64,000 nt of DNA, from NCBI RefSeq assembly GCF_008704205.1, contig NZ_VXLC01000032.1, positions 29,185 to 93,184 on the forward strand, in the 5' to 3' direction. The stretch comes from Nocardia colli. Lineage in GTDB: Bacteria > Actinomycetota > Actinomycetes > Mycobacteriales > Mycobacteriaceae. Made by a program: the position numbers and the translations under genes. Within the stretch, counting starts at the first letter, position 1; the number at the start of each line of letters is the position of its first letter. Positions 48,743-57,280 of this stretch are shown here, piece by piece. Under the pieces are notes generated by a model that saw only the letters and a program-made list of their open reading frames with translations, was not told where the DNA came from and did not search any database.

Positions 48743-49591
48743 ATGCCCGCTGCTGCTACGCGTCTGAGCAGGCGCAGTATCGCCCGTGCCGCCGCACTCT
48801 ATCTTGCGCTTATCGCCATGGCGTGGTGTGCGTTGTCTCCGATTCTGTGGGCGCTGTCGGGGTCGCTGAAACAGGAGTCCGAGATCACTACTACCACTCT
48901 CATTCCGTCGCATCCACAATGGTCCAATTACAGCAGCGTTTTTCAGCTCATGCCGTTCGGGCGGATGTTCCTGAACACCGTCGTATACGCCGGATGCATC
49001 ACCGTGGGACAGGTGTTCTTCTGCTCGCTGGCCGGGTACGCTTTCGCTCGTTTACGATTCACCGGCCGCGACACGATATTCGTCATCTATCTGGCCACGC
49101 TGATGATACCGTCGGCGGTCATTGTCGTCCCGCAATTCATCGTGATGCGGATCCTCGGCTGGACCGACACGCCGTGGGCCATGATCGTTCCTGTACTGTT
49201 CGGCAGCGCGTTCGGCACATATATGATGCGCCAATTCTTCCGCACCTTGCCCGACGAACTCGAGGAAGCGGCCCTGCTGGACGGCTGCACGCCCTGGCAG
49301 ATCTATTGGCGCGTCCTGCTCCCGCATGCCAAGCCGGCAGTCGTGGTGCTGGCTGTGCTCACCTGGGTCAATGTGTGGAACGACTTCATGTGGCCGCTCG
49401 TCATGATCCAACGCAAAGACATCTCTACCGTCACTTTGGGCCTGGTCTGGATGCAAGGTCAATACATCTCTAAATGGCCTGTTCTGATGGCTGCCGCCAT
49501 GTTGATCCTGCTCCCGCTCGCCATCACCTACGCCATCGCACAGCGCGCATTCATTCGAGGTGTGACCATGGCGGGATTCGGCGGGCAATGA
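48743..49591 (+). CDS. Sugar ABC permease, MalG-like
   Basis: 282-residue CUT1 permease partner: SPILWALSGSLKQESEI, SLAGYAFARLRFTGRDTIFV, EAA loop EEAALLDGCTPWQIYWRVLL and terminal IAQRAFIRGVTMAGFGG. With the MalF-like protein it forms the membrane channel. No ATPase gene follows, so the system presumably uses a shared MsiK-type ATPase encoded elsewhere, as is usual in actinobacteria. Confidence 0.93.
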   Translation: MPAAATRLSRRSIARAAALYLALIAMAWCALSPILWALSGSLKQESEITTTTLIPSHPQWSNYSSVFQLMPFGRMFLNTVVYAGCITVGQVFFCSLAGYAFARLRFTGRDTIFVIYLATLMIPSAVIVVPQFIVMRILGWTDTPWAMIVPVLFGSAFGTYMMRQFFRTLPDELEEAALLDGCTPWQIYWRVLLPHAKPAVVVLAVLTWVNVWNDFMWPLVMIQRKDISTVTLGLVWMQGQYISKWPVLMAAAMLILLPLAITYAIAQRAFIRGVTMAGFGGQ

Positions 49592-49693
49592 CGGCACTGT
49601 CGGTCGCACCACGGGCGATCTGATGGGCGGCCGGTCCACGGGAGCTTGCGGTCCGACGCCGCGTAATGTCACTTGGTCGACGGGAGGAGCCGC

Positions 49694-50962
49694 ATGGCTG
49701 CAGGAGACGGCGATCCGGCGGGTGCGGCACCGCACCGAACTGATATCGCCCGGTTGGTTGCGCTGATCGCTGTCGTTGCGGCGGTCGCGGTCAATCTGCG
49801 CCCTGGGATCACCACCGTCGGACCCGAACTGGAGGTCCTCACAGCACATTTCGGTGCCGGCACCCGCGCGGCCGGGGTCATTACCGCAGCGCCTCTCTTC
49901 GCCTTCGCTCTGGTGAGCCTGTCGACACCGATTGTGCTGGCCCGGATTTCGCTTCGCGCGGGTCTCTACTGGGCCTTGGCCCTGATCGGCATGAGCCTTG
50001 CGGTCCGCCCGTGGAGCGGGCTATGGATCTTCGTCCTCGCGACCTGCGCCGCGGCGGCCGGGGTTGGGGCCGTCGGGGTCTTGCTACCCGCCGTGATCAG
50101 GGCCATCGGCAACACCGGTCCCCTGATCGCCGCGTTCACCACTGCGCTGCAAGCGGGTTCCGCGATCGGTTTCGCTGCCATCGTGCCACTCGCGCATGCG
50201 TTCGGCAGCTGGCAATGGGCGCTCGCGGTGTGGGCCGTGCTCGCGCCGATCGGTGCGGTCGCGCTGTGGCGATCCCCCGCAGCATCGGTGACCTCGATCG
50301 GTACCGGTCTGCCGCGGGGGCCGGCGAATCCGATCGCGCTGCTGCGACACACCGAAACAATAGGCCTGGCAGTCTTTTTCGGGTTGCAGGCGCTGGTGGC
50401 CTTCGTCGTCATCGGCTGGCTGCCGTCGGTGCTGCACGATGCCGGTATCGGCGCGGAGCTCGCCGGCGCCTACCTCGGCCTCCTGACTTGTGTCGCGGTG
50501 CCGATCAGTTTCATAGTGCCGCCGATCGTGGCCAGGTCGGCGCACCGCGCGCGGTGGCTGGCTGGGTTCAGCATGTTCAGCGCGACCGGGATTCTCGGGT
50601 TCATCGTCGCACCTGACGTCGCACCGTTGGCGTGGTCGATTGTGCTCGGCGCCGGGCTTTCGGTGTTCTCCCTGGCACTGACGGTCATCACACTGCGCGC
50701 CGAGTCTCAGGAGGAGGTTCTCCTGCTTTCGAGCGCGGTCCAGGGCGTCGGTTACCTCATCGCCGCCATTGGGCCCTACGCGTTCGGCGTGGTGAAGCAA
50801 TTCGGTGACGGCTGGGGCCTCCCGCTCACCGTGCTCTTCGCGACAACGCTGGTACAGGTGGCCGTCGGATTCGCCGTCGGCGATCCGAACCGGCGTTCGT
50901 CAGGTCGCAACAGCGCACGTCGGCGTGGTGCGCGTTCGACGGTCGAAGTGGAGACCCCCTAG
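49694..50962 (+). CDS. MFS transporter, CynX/NimT type
   Basis: 422-residue major facilitator with 12 spans, of the cyanate/nitroimidazole transporter-like branch: AVNLRPGITTVGPELEVLTA in TM1-2 (characteristic NLRPxIxxVGP), LLPAVIRAIGNTGPLIAAFT, SGxxL-type TM11 replaced by LLSSAVQGVGYLIAAIGPYA. The ATG has GGGAGGAG 5 nt upstream. Substrate unknown; members import cyanate or extrude small toxic compounds. A basic C-terminal tail (RRSSGRNSARRRGARS) follows the last span. Confidence 0.87.
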   Translation: MAAGDGDPAGAAPHRTDIARLVALIAVVAAVAVNLRPGITTVGPELEVLTAHFGAGTRAAGVITAAPLFAFALVSLSTPIVLARISLRAGLYWALALIGMSLAVRPWSGLWIFVLATCAAAAGVGAVGVLLPAVIRAIGNTGPLIAAFTTALQAGSAIGFAAIVPLAHAFGSWQWALAVWAVLAPIGAVALWRSPAASVTSIGTGLPRGPANPIALLRHTETIGLAVFFGLQALVAFVVIGWLPSVLHDAGIGAELAGAYLGLLTCVAVPISFIVPPIVARSAHRARWLAGFSMFSATGILGFIVAPDVAPLAWSIVLGAGLSVFSLALTVITLRAESQEEVLLLSSAVQGVGYLIAAIGPYAFGVVKQFGDGWGLPLTVLFATTLVQVAVGFAVGDPNRRSSGRNSARRRGARSTVEVETP

Positions 50963-50996
50963 CCGCGGCACCGAAACGTTCGCTGATACAGCGCGA

Positions 50997-52103
50997 TCAG
51001 CTGTTCGCCAAGCGAGTGGCCTCGTCGACAAAGCCGGTGAGGATGGTCGATAAGTCGTCCAGATTGAAATGCCGTTCCACGACGGTTGCGTTGTTGTCGA
51101 GAATCGAATCCAGGCGCTCGGGGCTTCGCAGCACCTCGATGATCGTCGGAATATCGATAGGGTCCAGCACGATCAGGCCGGTCGCACGAATCTCCGTGAG
51201 TACTGGGTAGGGTCCGGCAATGATCAATTTTCGTGCCGCCGCCGCCTCTATCACGGGCAGCCCCCAGCCCTCCCAGGTCGAGGGAAGAACGACGACATCG
51301 GCGGCCGCGTACATGTCCGCTCGATCGTCTACGTAGCCTCGAATCGCGCCCGGCGCGTCTCGAAGAGCGGCCTCGGAAAGGCTCCCCGGCGGTGCGTCCG
51401 ACGGGTCGGTGAGCCAGTAATGTACCGGCCGCCCAAACACGGTCAGACTTCGGGCGATCCGCACGGCGGCGGGAATATTCTTTCGCTCGATCATGCGTGC
51501 GGGATGCAGGACGAGTAGCGCGTCGCCGTCAACTCCCAGTCGCTTTCGGGTATACGCCCGGTCGCCTTTTATCAACCCGACGGTATCGACGCGATTGGCC
51601 GATACCTGAAGTGCGCGCGACCGCACTAGTCGTGGCCAGCGCTCGGCGTATTGAACGTAGCTGAGCTGGTTGAGAACAACATGCAAGAACCGAGGATTCA
51701 CCACCGGCACCACCCCCGGCGGAATCGGACGCAGGGGCAAGCACTGCCACGGTGGATCGTGATGACGCACGATGGTCGGCATCGATGATTCGACAGCCGC
51801 CCGCTCCCATACCATCGCTGCCTCCGGAGCGCTCCACAGCGTGACGGCATTGTCGAGAACGAGGACATCGTTGGTTTCGCACAAGTGCGCGACGATCGCC
51901 GCGTCGACCTTTGGCGGAAACCCGCCCGCCGTATTCGCCCACATCCCGGCAACAACCACATCGTCGGACTCGTGATCGTTGAAATGCCCGGCCGCGCGGA
52001 TTACGGTCGCACCGAGGGATCGGAAGCCGGCAATCCATTTCGCCGCTTCCACGCTCACTCCGTCGACCCCGCCCAGCCGGTGAGAGACCACGCAGACCCG
52101 CAC
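50997..52103 (-). CDS. Glycosyltransferase, GT4-like (GT-B fold)
   Basis: 368-residue transferase. N-terminal acceptor domain (VCVVSHRLGGVDGVSVEAAK) and C-terminal nucleotide-sugar domain with ALLVLHPARMIERKNIPAAV, ADMYAAADVVVLPSTWEGWG and LPVIEAAAARKLIIAG; the EGWGLPVIEAAA segment is the E-x7-E-like donor site of family 4. It likely transfers a hexose to a cell-envelope or small-molecule acceptor. It lies 162 nt downstream of the P450 gene; a 32-bp palindrome separates them, so they may be separate transcripts. Confidence 0.85.
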   Translation of the reverse strand: MRVCVVSHRLGGVDGVSVEAAKWIAGFRSLGATVIRAAGHFNDHESDDVVVAGMWANTAGGFPPKVDAAIVAHLCETNDVLVLDNAVTLWSAPEAAMVWERAAVESSMPTIVRHHDPPWQCLPLRPIPPGVVPVVNPRFLHVVLNQLSYVQYAERWPRLVRSRALQVSANRVDTVGLIKGDRAYTRKRLGVDGDALLVLHPARMIERKNIPAAVRIARSLTVFGRPVHYWLTDPSDAPPGSLSEAALRDAPGAIRGYVDDRADMYAAADVVVLPSTWEGWGLPVIEAAAARKLIIAGPYPVLTEIRATGLIVLDPIDIPTIIEVLRSPERLDSILDNNATVVERHFNLDDLSTILTGFVDEATRLANS

Positions 52104-52154
52104 GTCACTCTCCGATTATGCGACGAAACCGACTGATGCGTCACCATAGTGTCG

Positions 52155-52186
52155 GAGTATCGGTGGGACCGGTCCCACCGATACTC
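52155..52186. promoter_or_regulatory. 32-bp perfect palindrome with GGGACCGGTCCC core
   Basis: Each half of 16 bases is exactly complementary to the other with no loop; outer part GAGTATCGGT, core copy 4 of the repeated 12-mer. It lies between the P450 stop and the glycosyltransferase start on the minus strand. It could act as a transcription terminator stem, an operator or a mobile palindromic repeat. Confidence 0.7.
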
Positions 52187-52265
52187 GGTAATCAACTGGA
52201 TCTCGAGCTCGATCCGCACGCCGTTGAAATCAGGTCGATGCCGTGGACGCGGTGAATGGCGGCAT

Positions 52266-53474
52266 TCAGTGCGTGGAATCCCACGTGACGGGCAGTGCGG
52301 TGACCCCGCGGAGGAATCGGTTGGTTCGCCAGGAAACTTGGTCCGCCGGGACCGCGAGACGCAGACCGGGCAGGCGGTGGATCACGGTCGCGATAGCGGT
52401 CTGCATTTCGATCCGGGCTAGTTGGGCGCCGAGGCAATAGTGGATGCCGTGACCGAACGCCACATGGGGATTGGTGGTGCGATGGAAGTCGATCTCGTCA
52501 GGGTTTTCGAACACCTCCGCGTCGCGATTGGCCGACGCGAGCACGGTGACTACAGCATCACCGGCTTTGATGCAGCGGCCGTTCACTTCAAGGTTCTCGA
52601 CAGCGATATTTGGTGAGTCAGCAGATGCGGCGAATGGCGTGATCCGGAGTAGCTCTTCGATCGCGGCGGGCACCAGATCCGGATCAGCGACGAGTTCATT
52701 CCAGTAGTGGCGATCGGCCAGCAGGGTGTAGAAGAAATTGCCCGTCTGGTTGGCAGTGGTTTCATGGCCCGCGAACAATAGGTCGGCTCCGAAGCCGATC
52801 ATTTCCTGCTCGGTGAGCCGGTCTCCGTCGTCCTTCGCGTGGACCAGCATGCCGAGCAAGTCGTCGCTGGGCTCGGTGCGGCGTCGGGCGATCAGCCCGA
52901 CCATATAATTGTTGTAGTCGCGGACGTGTTGCTCGATATTCCCGGCGGCGGAGGGGGCCATGATGCCGTCGGTGGTGGCGAGGAACTGGTCACGGTCACC
53001 CGGGGGCACACCGAGTAGGTCGCAGATGATCGTGATGGGTAGCGGCCAGGTCAGGGATGCGGCCAGGTCGGCGGGCGGCCCGGCCACGAGCATGGCATCC
53101 AGCAGGTCGTCGACGATCTGCTGGACGCGCGGGCGCAGCATCTCGACGCGACGCGGGGAGAACGCTTGGGCAACCAGGCGACGCAGGCGTCTGTGTTCCG
53201 ACGAATCCATACGCACGATGGACGAGGGCGGAGCCTGGAACGCGGTTGGCCGGGGCGTGTCCCGGCCGGCCGGGACGGCGCGGCTGAATCGAGGATCGGC
53301 CAGCACCGTCTTGACGTCGGCATAGCGGGTGACCAGCCAGGCATCGCCGCCGTAGGGCATGTGGACCCGCAGTACCGGGTGCTCGGCACGTAATCCTGCC
53401 AGCCTGGGTTCGATGCTCAGCCGATCCGGTGGACCGAACGGATACTCGCACGCTTCTTCATCGATCTTCGTCAT
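52266..53474 (-). CDS. Cytochrome P450
   Basis: 402-residue soluble bacterial P450: I-helix LLFAGHETTANQTG with intact acid-alcohol pair, K-helix EELLRITPFA, meander DEIDFHRTTNPHVAFGHGIH and heme loop ending HYCLGAQLARIE. N-terminal segments (YPFGPPDRLSIEPRLAGLRA, LADPRFSRA, RMDSSEHRRLRRLVAQAFSP) are those of CYP105/107-like natural-product hydroxylases. Redox partners are not adjacent. Glycosyltransferase downstream may glycosylate its product, an inference from order only. Confidence 0.92.
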   Translation of the reverse strand: MTKIDEEACEYPFGPPDRLSIEPRLAGLRAEHPVLRVHMPYGGDAWLVTRYADVKTVLADPRFSRAVPAGRDTPRPTAFQAPPSSIVRMDSSEHRRLRRLVAQAFSPRRVEMLRPRVQQIVDDLLDAMLVAGPPADLAASLTWPLPITIICDLLGVPPGDRDQFLATTDGIMAPSAAGNIEQHVRDYNNYMVGLIARRRTEPSDDLLGMLVHAKDDGDRLTEQEMIGFGADLLFAGHETTANQTGNFFYTLLADRHYWNELVADPDLVPAAIEELLRITPFAASADSPNIAVENLEVNGRCIKAGDAVVTVLASANRDAEVFENPDEIDFHRTTNPHVAFGHGIHYCLGAQLARIEMQTAIATVIHRLPGLRLAVPADQVSWRTNRFLRGVTALPVTWDSTH

Positions 53475-53716
53475 CCTCTACACACCTTTGTCAGCGATCA
53501 CACAGTCGCAGCCACAGTAAGAAGGAATGTGCAGCGGCCGGAGTTGCATGACTTCCCGTGGGTGGAAAGGCCTGCCCACGAGCCCCGGCTCGCGACCCCG
53601 AACATGTTGTTCCGGCGCCGATGAAACCGGCCGGATATCGAATCCCGTTGCACGATCGAACTATCGACCACGACAATGTGCCGAGCTTTGATCAGCTTCG
53701 AGCAACGGCGGTACTT

Positions 53717-54963
53717 TCAGTAATACAAACTTGACCTGTGTAATCGCAGTCGCGGTAGCGCGAGTTGGGTGGGGGCATTGGCGAGCCAGAAACCCGCGGG
53801 CCAGATCGCTGGTGCGAGGTGCGCGGCGATCACCCGCTGTGCGTGGGTGATTCGATCTTCGCCGCGCATCACGCGCAGACCTTTCGAGGACGCGGCGCGG
53901 TTGCGCAGTCCCCAGGCGCGGCGGTCGGTAGCGCAGCGTTCGATGGCTGTGCGTGCACGATCACGACTGGCTGCGGTCAGCGCGTTCGCGATGGCAGTGG
54001 CGGCGTCGGTGGCGTCGAACACTCCGGAGTTCAGGCCGCGCCCACCCCATGGGGCGAACAAGTGCGCCGCCTCGCCCGCGAGGATGACACGGCGGTGCTG
54101 GTCGGTGTAGGTATCGGCAACAACCTGGTGGAAGCGGTACATCGAGACCCACTGGATGTGCTCGGCGAACCAGGGGTCGACCACCCGGGGAAGCCATTCC
54201 CGCACTCCTGCGGGGCTGGACAAGTACTCGGCGTCGTCGCCCGGCTTGCATTGCAGGTCGATACGCATCCCACCGGTGAATGGCATGCACATGACATTGC
54301 GTCCGTCGAGTTCGGGCCGGTTGTATTGGAAGAACATCGGTCTGGTCGGCGTAGATCCATCGGGGTGCTCGTCGACGTCGACAATGATGAACGGGGTGGG
54401 ATCGGTCGGACCGTCCATCTTGATGCCGAGCGCCTTGCGTACGGGCTGACTTTGCTCCGTCTGCGGCGATGACGTACGCAGTACTGATCTGCTCTCCGGA
54501 TTCCAGCTCGATCATCGCCCCGTCGCTGTGGGTCTTGACGTCCGTGACCGGAACGGTCCAACGAAACTCGACACCGAGATCGATCGCCTCGGCGTAGAGG
54601 ATCTGCTCGACCTTTTTCTGCGACAGAGTCCGAACCAACCGACTGGACCACGCAGGCGTGAGCCGGAGTTCGAAGATGCGCTTGTCGCCATAAAAGGTGT
54701 CCATGCCTACCAGCAGGGTGCCCGCGTCGGCGATTGCTTTGCCCATTCCTGGGCGGATCTTTTCCCAGCGTCGGAGCGTGGGGCCGAAGAACGCGATTGC
54801 CCGGCTGCCTGCGCGGACCCGGTCTTGTGCCTCGGCTTCCAATACCAGTACGCGCAGGCCTTTGCCCGCCAAAGCTACTGCGGCGGTCAGTCCGACCGGC
54901 CCGGCGCCGACGACAACGCACGGATACTGCTCACGCGTTGGCTGTGCCGACGAAACGTTTCAT
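53717..54963 (-). pseudogene. FAD-dependent aromatic monooxygenase, frameshifted
   Basis: Two frames together form a complete PheA/TfdB-type flavin monooxygenase. The first carries CVVVGAGPVGLTAAVAL, RAGSRAIAFFGPTLRRWEKI and AYVIAADGAKS. At the CCC run (54443-54445 GGG on the plus strand) one extra base shifts it; the other frame continues with VRKALGIKMDGPTDPTPFII, VILAGEAAHLFAPWGGRGLN and SGVFDATDAA to the end. A second shift is likely near the start: ATG 54963 reads MKRFVGTANA then TGA, while the GAGPVG frame has no ATG or GTG start. Either a recent pseudogene or sequencing errors in short C runs. Confidence 0.75.
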
Positions 54964-54981
54964 GCCTCCGACTGCGGTTGA

Positions 54982-55314
54982 TCAGTTCTTCTTGTTGTAT
55001 GCCGCAACTACGTCGGCCGCGATTCGGCCACGCGTGGAGACGTTGTGCCCGTGCTTCCTGGCCCATTCCCGGATCGCGACGGTTTGTTCACGGTCGATCG
55101 CCGACGCGGTCCGGCCGTTGCTGCTTCGCTTGGCCCGACCGGTCTTGCGCGCCTTTTCGATCCAGGGATCGAGCGCTCCACGAAGCTTCCCCGCGTTTGC
55201 TACGGAGAGGTCGATCTCGTAGGCCTTGCCATCGATCGCGAATTGAACTGTTTCGCTTGCCTTCGATTTGCCGTCGAAGTCGTCGACCAGAGTGACGGTA
55301 ACATGCTTGGCCAT
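54982..55314 (-). CDS. lsr2: Lsr2-family nucleoid-associated protein
   Basis: 110-residue Lsr2. N-terminal dimerisation domain MAKHVTVTLVDDFDGKSKAS and VQFAIDGKAYEIDLSVANAG; C-terminal AT-hook-like DNA-binding domain with TVAIREWARKHGHNVSTRGR, the RGR minor-groove motif. Lsr2 bridges DNA and silences AT-rich or foreign genes. It lies beside a broken monooxygenase and accessory genes rather than in a clpC-like core neighbourhood, so it may be a second copy. Start: GAAGGAT upstream of the ATG. Confidence 0.92.
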   Translation of the reverse strand: MAKHVTVTLVDDFDGKSKASETVQFAIDGKAYEIDLSVANAGKLRGALDPWIEKARKTGRAKRSSNGRTASAIDREQTVAIREWARKHGHNVSTRGRIAADVVAAYNKKN

Positions 55315-55486
55315 GAATGCATCCTTCGGGTAGTCGCGAATATTCGAGAAAAATGCTAACCTCGTACTCGGAGGAATGTCAAACCGCTCGCTGATGGCTT
55401 CGGATTGTACGACGTGTGTTTGAAAGAGCATCGGATGCGGGGGTTGGCCGCAGATATATGTGGATTATCGATACACGCTCGAGCGT

Positions 55487-56242
55487 ATGACCACGGGACG
55501 GAACGGCCGGGAGGCGATCGAGCGGTGGAGCCTGATTCCTCATGACGTGCTCGATGCAATGGAGCCCGAGGGAGGCTTCAGCAAGCGGCACCTGCTCAAC
55601 CCGGTAATACTCGGAATGCTGGGCGATGTCGGCGGCCTGCGGATACTCGACGCCGCTTGTGGGCACGGTTATTTCAGCCGGATGCTCGCGGCGCTGGGCG
55701 CCGATGTCACCGGCGTCGAACCTGCCGCTGGGTTACTCGCCTATGCAATGGCAAAAGAACGAGCACTCGGGCAAGGCATGAACTACTTGAAAGCCGACCT
55801 CACCGAGCCTATTGATTTCTGCGAGCCGTTCGACGCGGTGGTGTGCAGCATGGTGCTCCCGGCGATCCCGGACTGGCGAACCGCGATGCGAACCTGCGTC
55901 AGCTCCGCCAAACCTGGCGGGACGATCATCATCTCGCTCAATCATCCTGCGTTCGAGGATCTTTGGCGAACATGGCGTGCGCACGGTGAGTACCGGGTGC
56001 GTCGGTACCTAGAGGAGTACGAGATCGCCGGCGACTACGCCCCGGATTTCCATCGGCCGCTGTCGTCCTATATCAACGAACTCGCGGCACTGGGTTGCCG
56101 GGTGCGCGAAATTGCCGAGCCGGGTCTCGATCCTGCTATCGCGGCGGCCGCAGCGATCACCGCGCCGGGCATCGAAAGTTATGTCTACATGCCCAACTTC
56201 CTGGTCATCGCCGCTGAAGGCCCCTCGGTCATCCGCGAATAG
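55487..56242 (+). CDS. Class I SAM-dependent methyltransferase
   Basis: 251-residue methyltransferase with the Rossmann motifs ILDAACGHGYFSRMLAALGA (motif I), DVTGVEPAAGLLAYAMAKER (II) and FDAVVCSMVLPAIPDWRTAM (post-II/III), then KPGGTIIISLNHPAFEDLW. The GHGYFSR and NHPAFxxxW pattern is seen in small-molecule methyltransferases of the UbiE/Methyltransf_11 group. A GTG at 55460 would add nine residues. Substrate unknown. It diverges from Lsr2. Confidence 0.85.
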   Translation: MTTGRNGREAIERWSLIPHDVLDAMEPEGGFSKRHLLNPVILGMLGDVGGLRILDAACGHGYFSRMLAALGADVTGVEPAAGLLAYAMAKERALGQGMNYLKADLTEPIDFCEPFDAVVCSMVLPAIPDWRTAMRTCVSSAKPGGTIIISLNHPAFEDLWRTWRAHGEYRVRRYLEEYEIAGDYAPDFHRPLSSYINELAALGCRVREIAEPGLDPAIAAAAAITAPGIESYVYMPNFLVIAAEGPSVIRE

Positions 56243-56421
56243 CGCCGGCACCGAAGCTGACAGTTCCCATTTGTTCAAGACCCAAGGGTGTCGGCTCGCG
56301 ACAATCCCAGCATGAGCGCCTCTGACGATGACGACAGCGGCGCGTTCATGCTCAGAAAGCGTTGTGCGGAGCGATACGCAGGCGAGTCCGAACTTTCCGC
56401 GCCGGCTGTCGGACCGCGGAG

Positions 56422-57069
56422 ATGAACGATTCGGTGCGCCGCCGCGGGCGTCCCGCCAGGCTCTCGCAGGACGCGATCCTGCTGGCCGCGCAGGAAATAG
56501 TCGAGTCCGCCGGGATCGACGCCCTGACTATGCGGGCAGTCGCGGACCAGCTGTCCAGCTCGCCGATGGCGATCTACCGGCATGTGCGGGACAAGCAGGA
56601 GCTGTTGCTGTTGCTGCTGGACCGGGTCATCGCCACTCTCGAACGTCCCGAGTTGCCCGCTGATCCGCGGCAGCGGCTGGTGGTGTTGTGGCGATTCCTG
56701 CACGACGAACTGGTGGCGCACCCCTGGGTGGTCGGGGTGCTGGCCTGCGACTTTGGCGGTCGATCGATTCTGTGGTTGATCGAGGAGATATTGCAGGCCT
56801 TCCTGGCCTGCGGCCGCACGGTCGAACAGGCCGGAGCTGCCTATCGGGCGGTGTGGCAGTACACCGTCGGCGTGCTGACCATCCGAATAGCCGCCGAGCG
56901 CACCACTTCTGCCCTGGATCGCCCGAGCTGTCGCACCGCGACGATCGCCTCCGCAGACCCTGAGCAGACCCCCACGATCGCCGCTTTAGCCGGCGAGTGG
57001 CCGCACGCCTTCGATAATTACGACTTCGGGCTGCACGCACTACTCGATGGGCTGCTTCTACGTCCTTGA
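56422..57069 (+). CDS. TetR/AcrR-family regulator
   Basis: 215-residue repressor: HTH LSQDAILLAAQEIVESAGID, MRAVADQLSSSPMAIYRHVR, then a TetR_C-type ligand domain (LWRFLHDELVAHPWVVGVLA, AGAAYRAVWQYTVGVLTIRI). GCGGAG precedes the ATG. It ends 211 nt before the DUF1702-UnbV-UnbU operon on the same strand and is a candidate regulator of it. The space between contains an AT-rich stretch (57114-57135) suitable for a promoter; no clear palindrome was found. Confidence 0.88.
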   Translation: MNDSVRRRGRPARLSQDAILLAAQEIVESAGIDALTMRAVADQLSSSPMAIYRHVRDKQELLLLLLDRVIATLERPELPADPRQRLVVLWRFLHDELVAHPWVVGVLACDFGGRSILWLIEEILQAFLACGRTVEQAGAAYRAVWQYTVGVLTIRIAAERTTSALDRPSCRTATIASADPEQTPTIAALAGEWPHAFDNYDFGLHALLDGLLLRP

Positions 57070-57280
57070 CTCCGCTTCTCAGGATTGGGAACTTTGCGTT
57101 GGGTCCGGCGGCGGAGTTATATACAGCGGTAACGATCAGATGAGGTGATAGACAACTAGTCGAAGGCACATTCGGACGATATCGGCGCATTGTTATCGAC
57201 AGGCGACCGGTCGCGATAGCTCATGCGTGCTTCCGGTGACGGCAAGTATGTGCCTTTGCATTCTAGGGAAAGGGACCGTG

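Noticed and set aside
54933..54963. Ten-codon ORF MKRFVGTANA as an independent peptide
   Set aside because: Better explained as the true N-terminus of the monooxygenase separated by a one-base shift.
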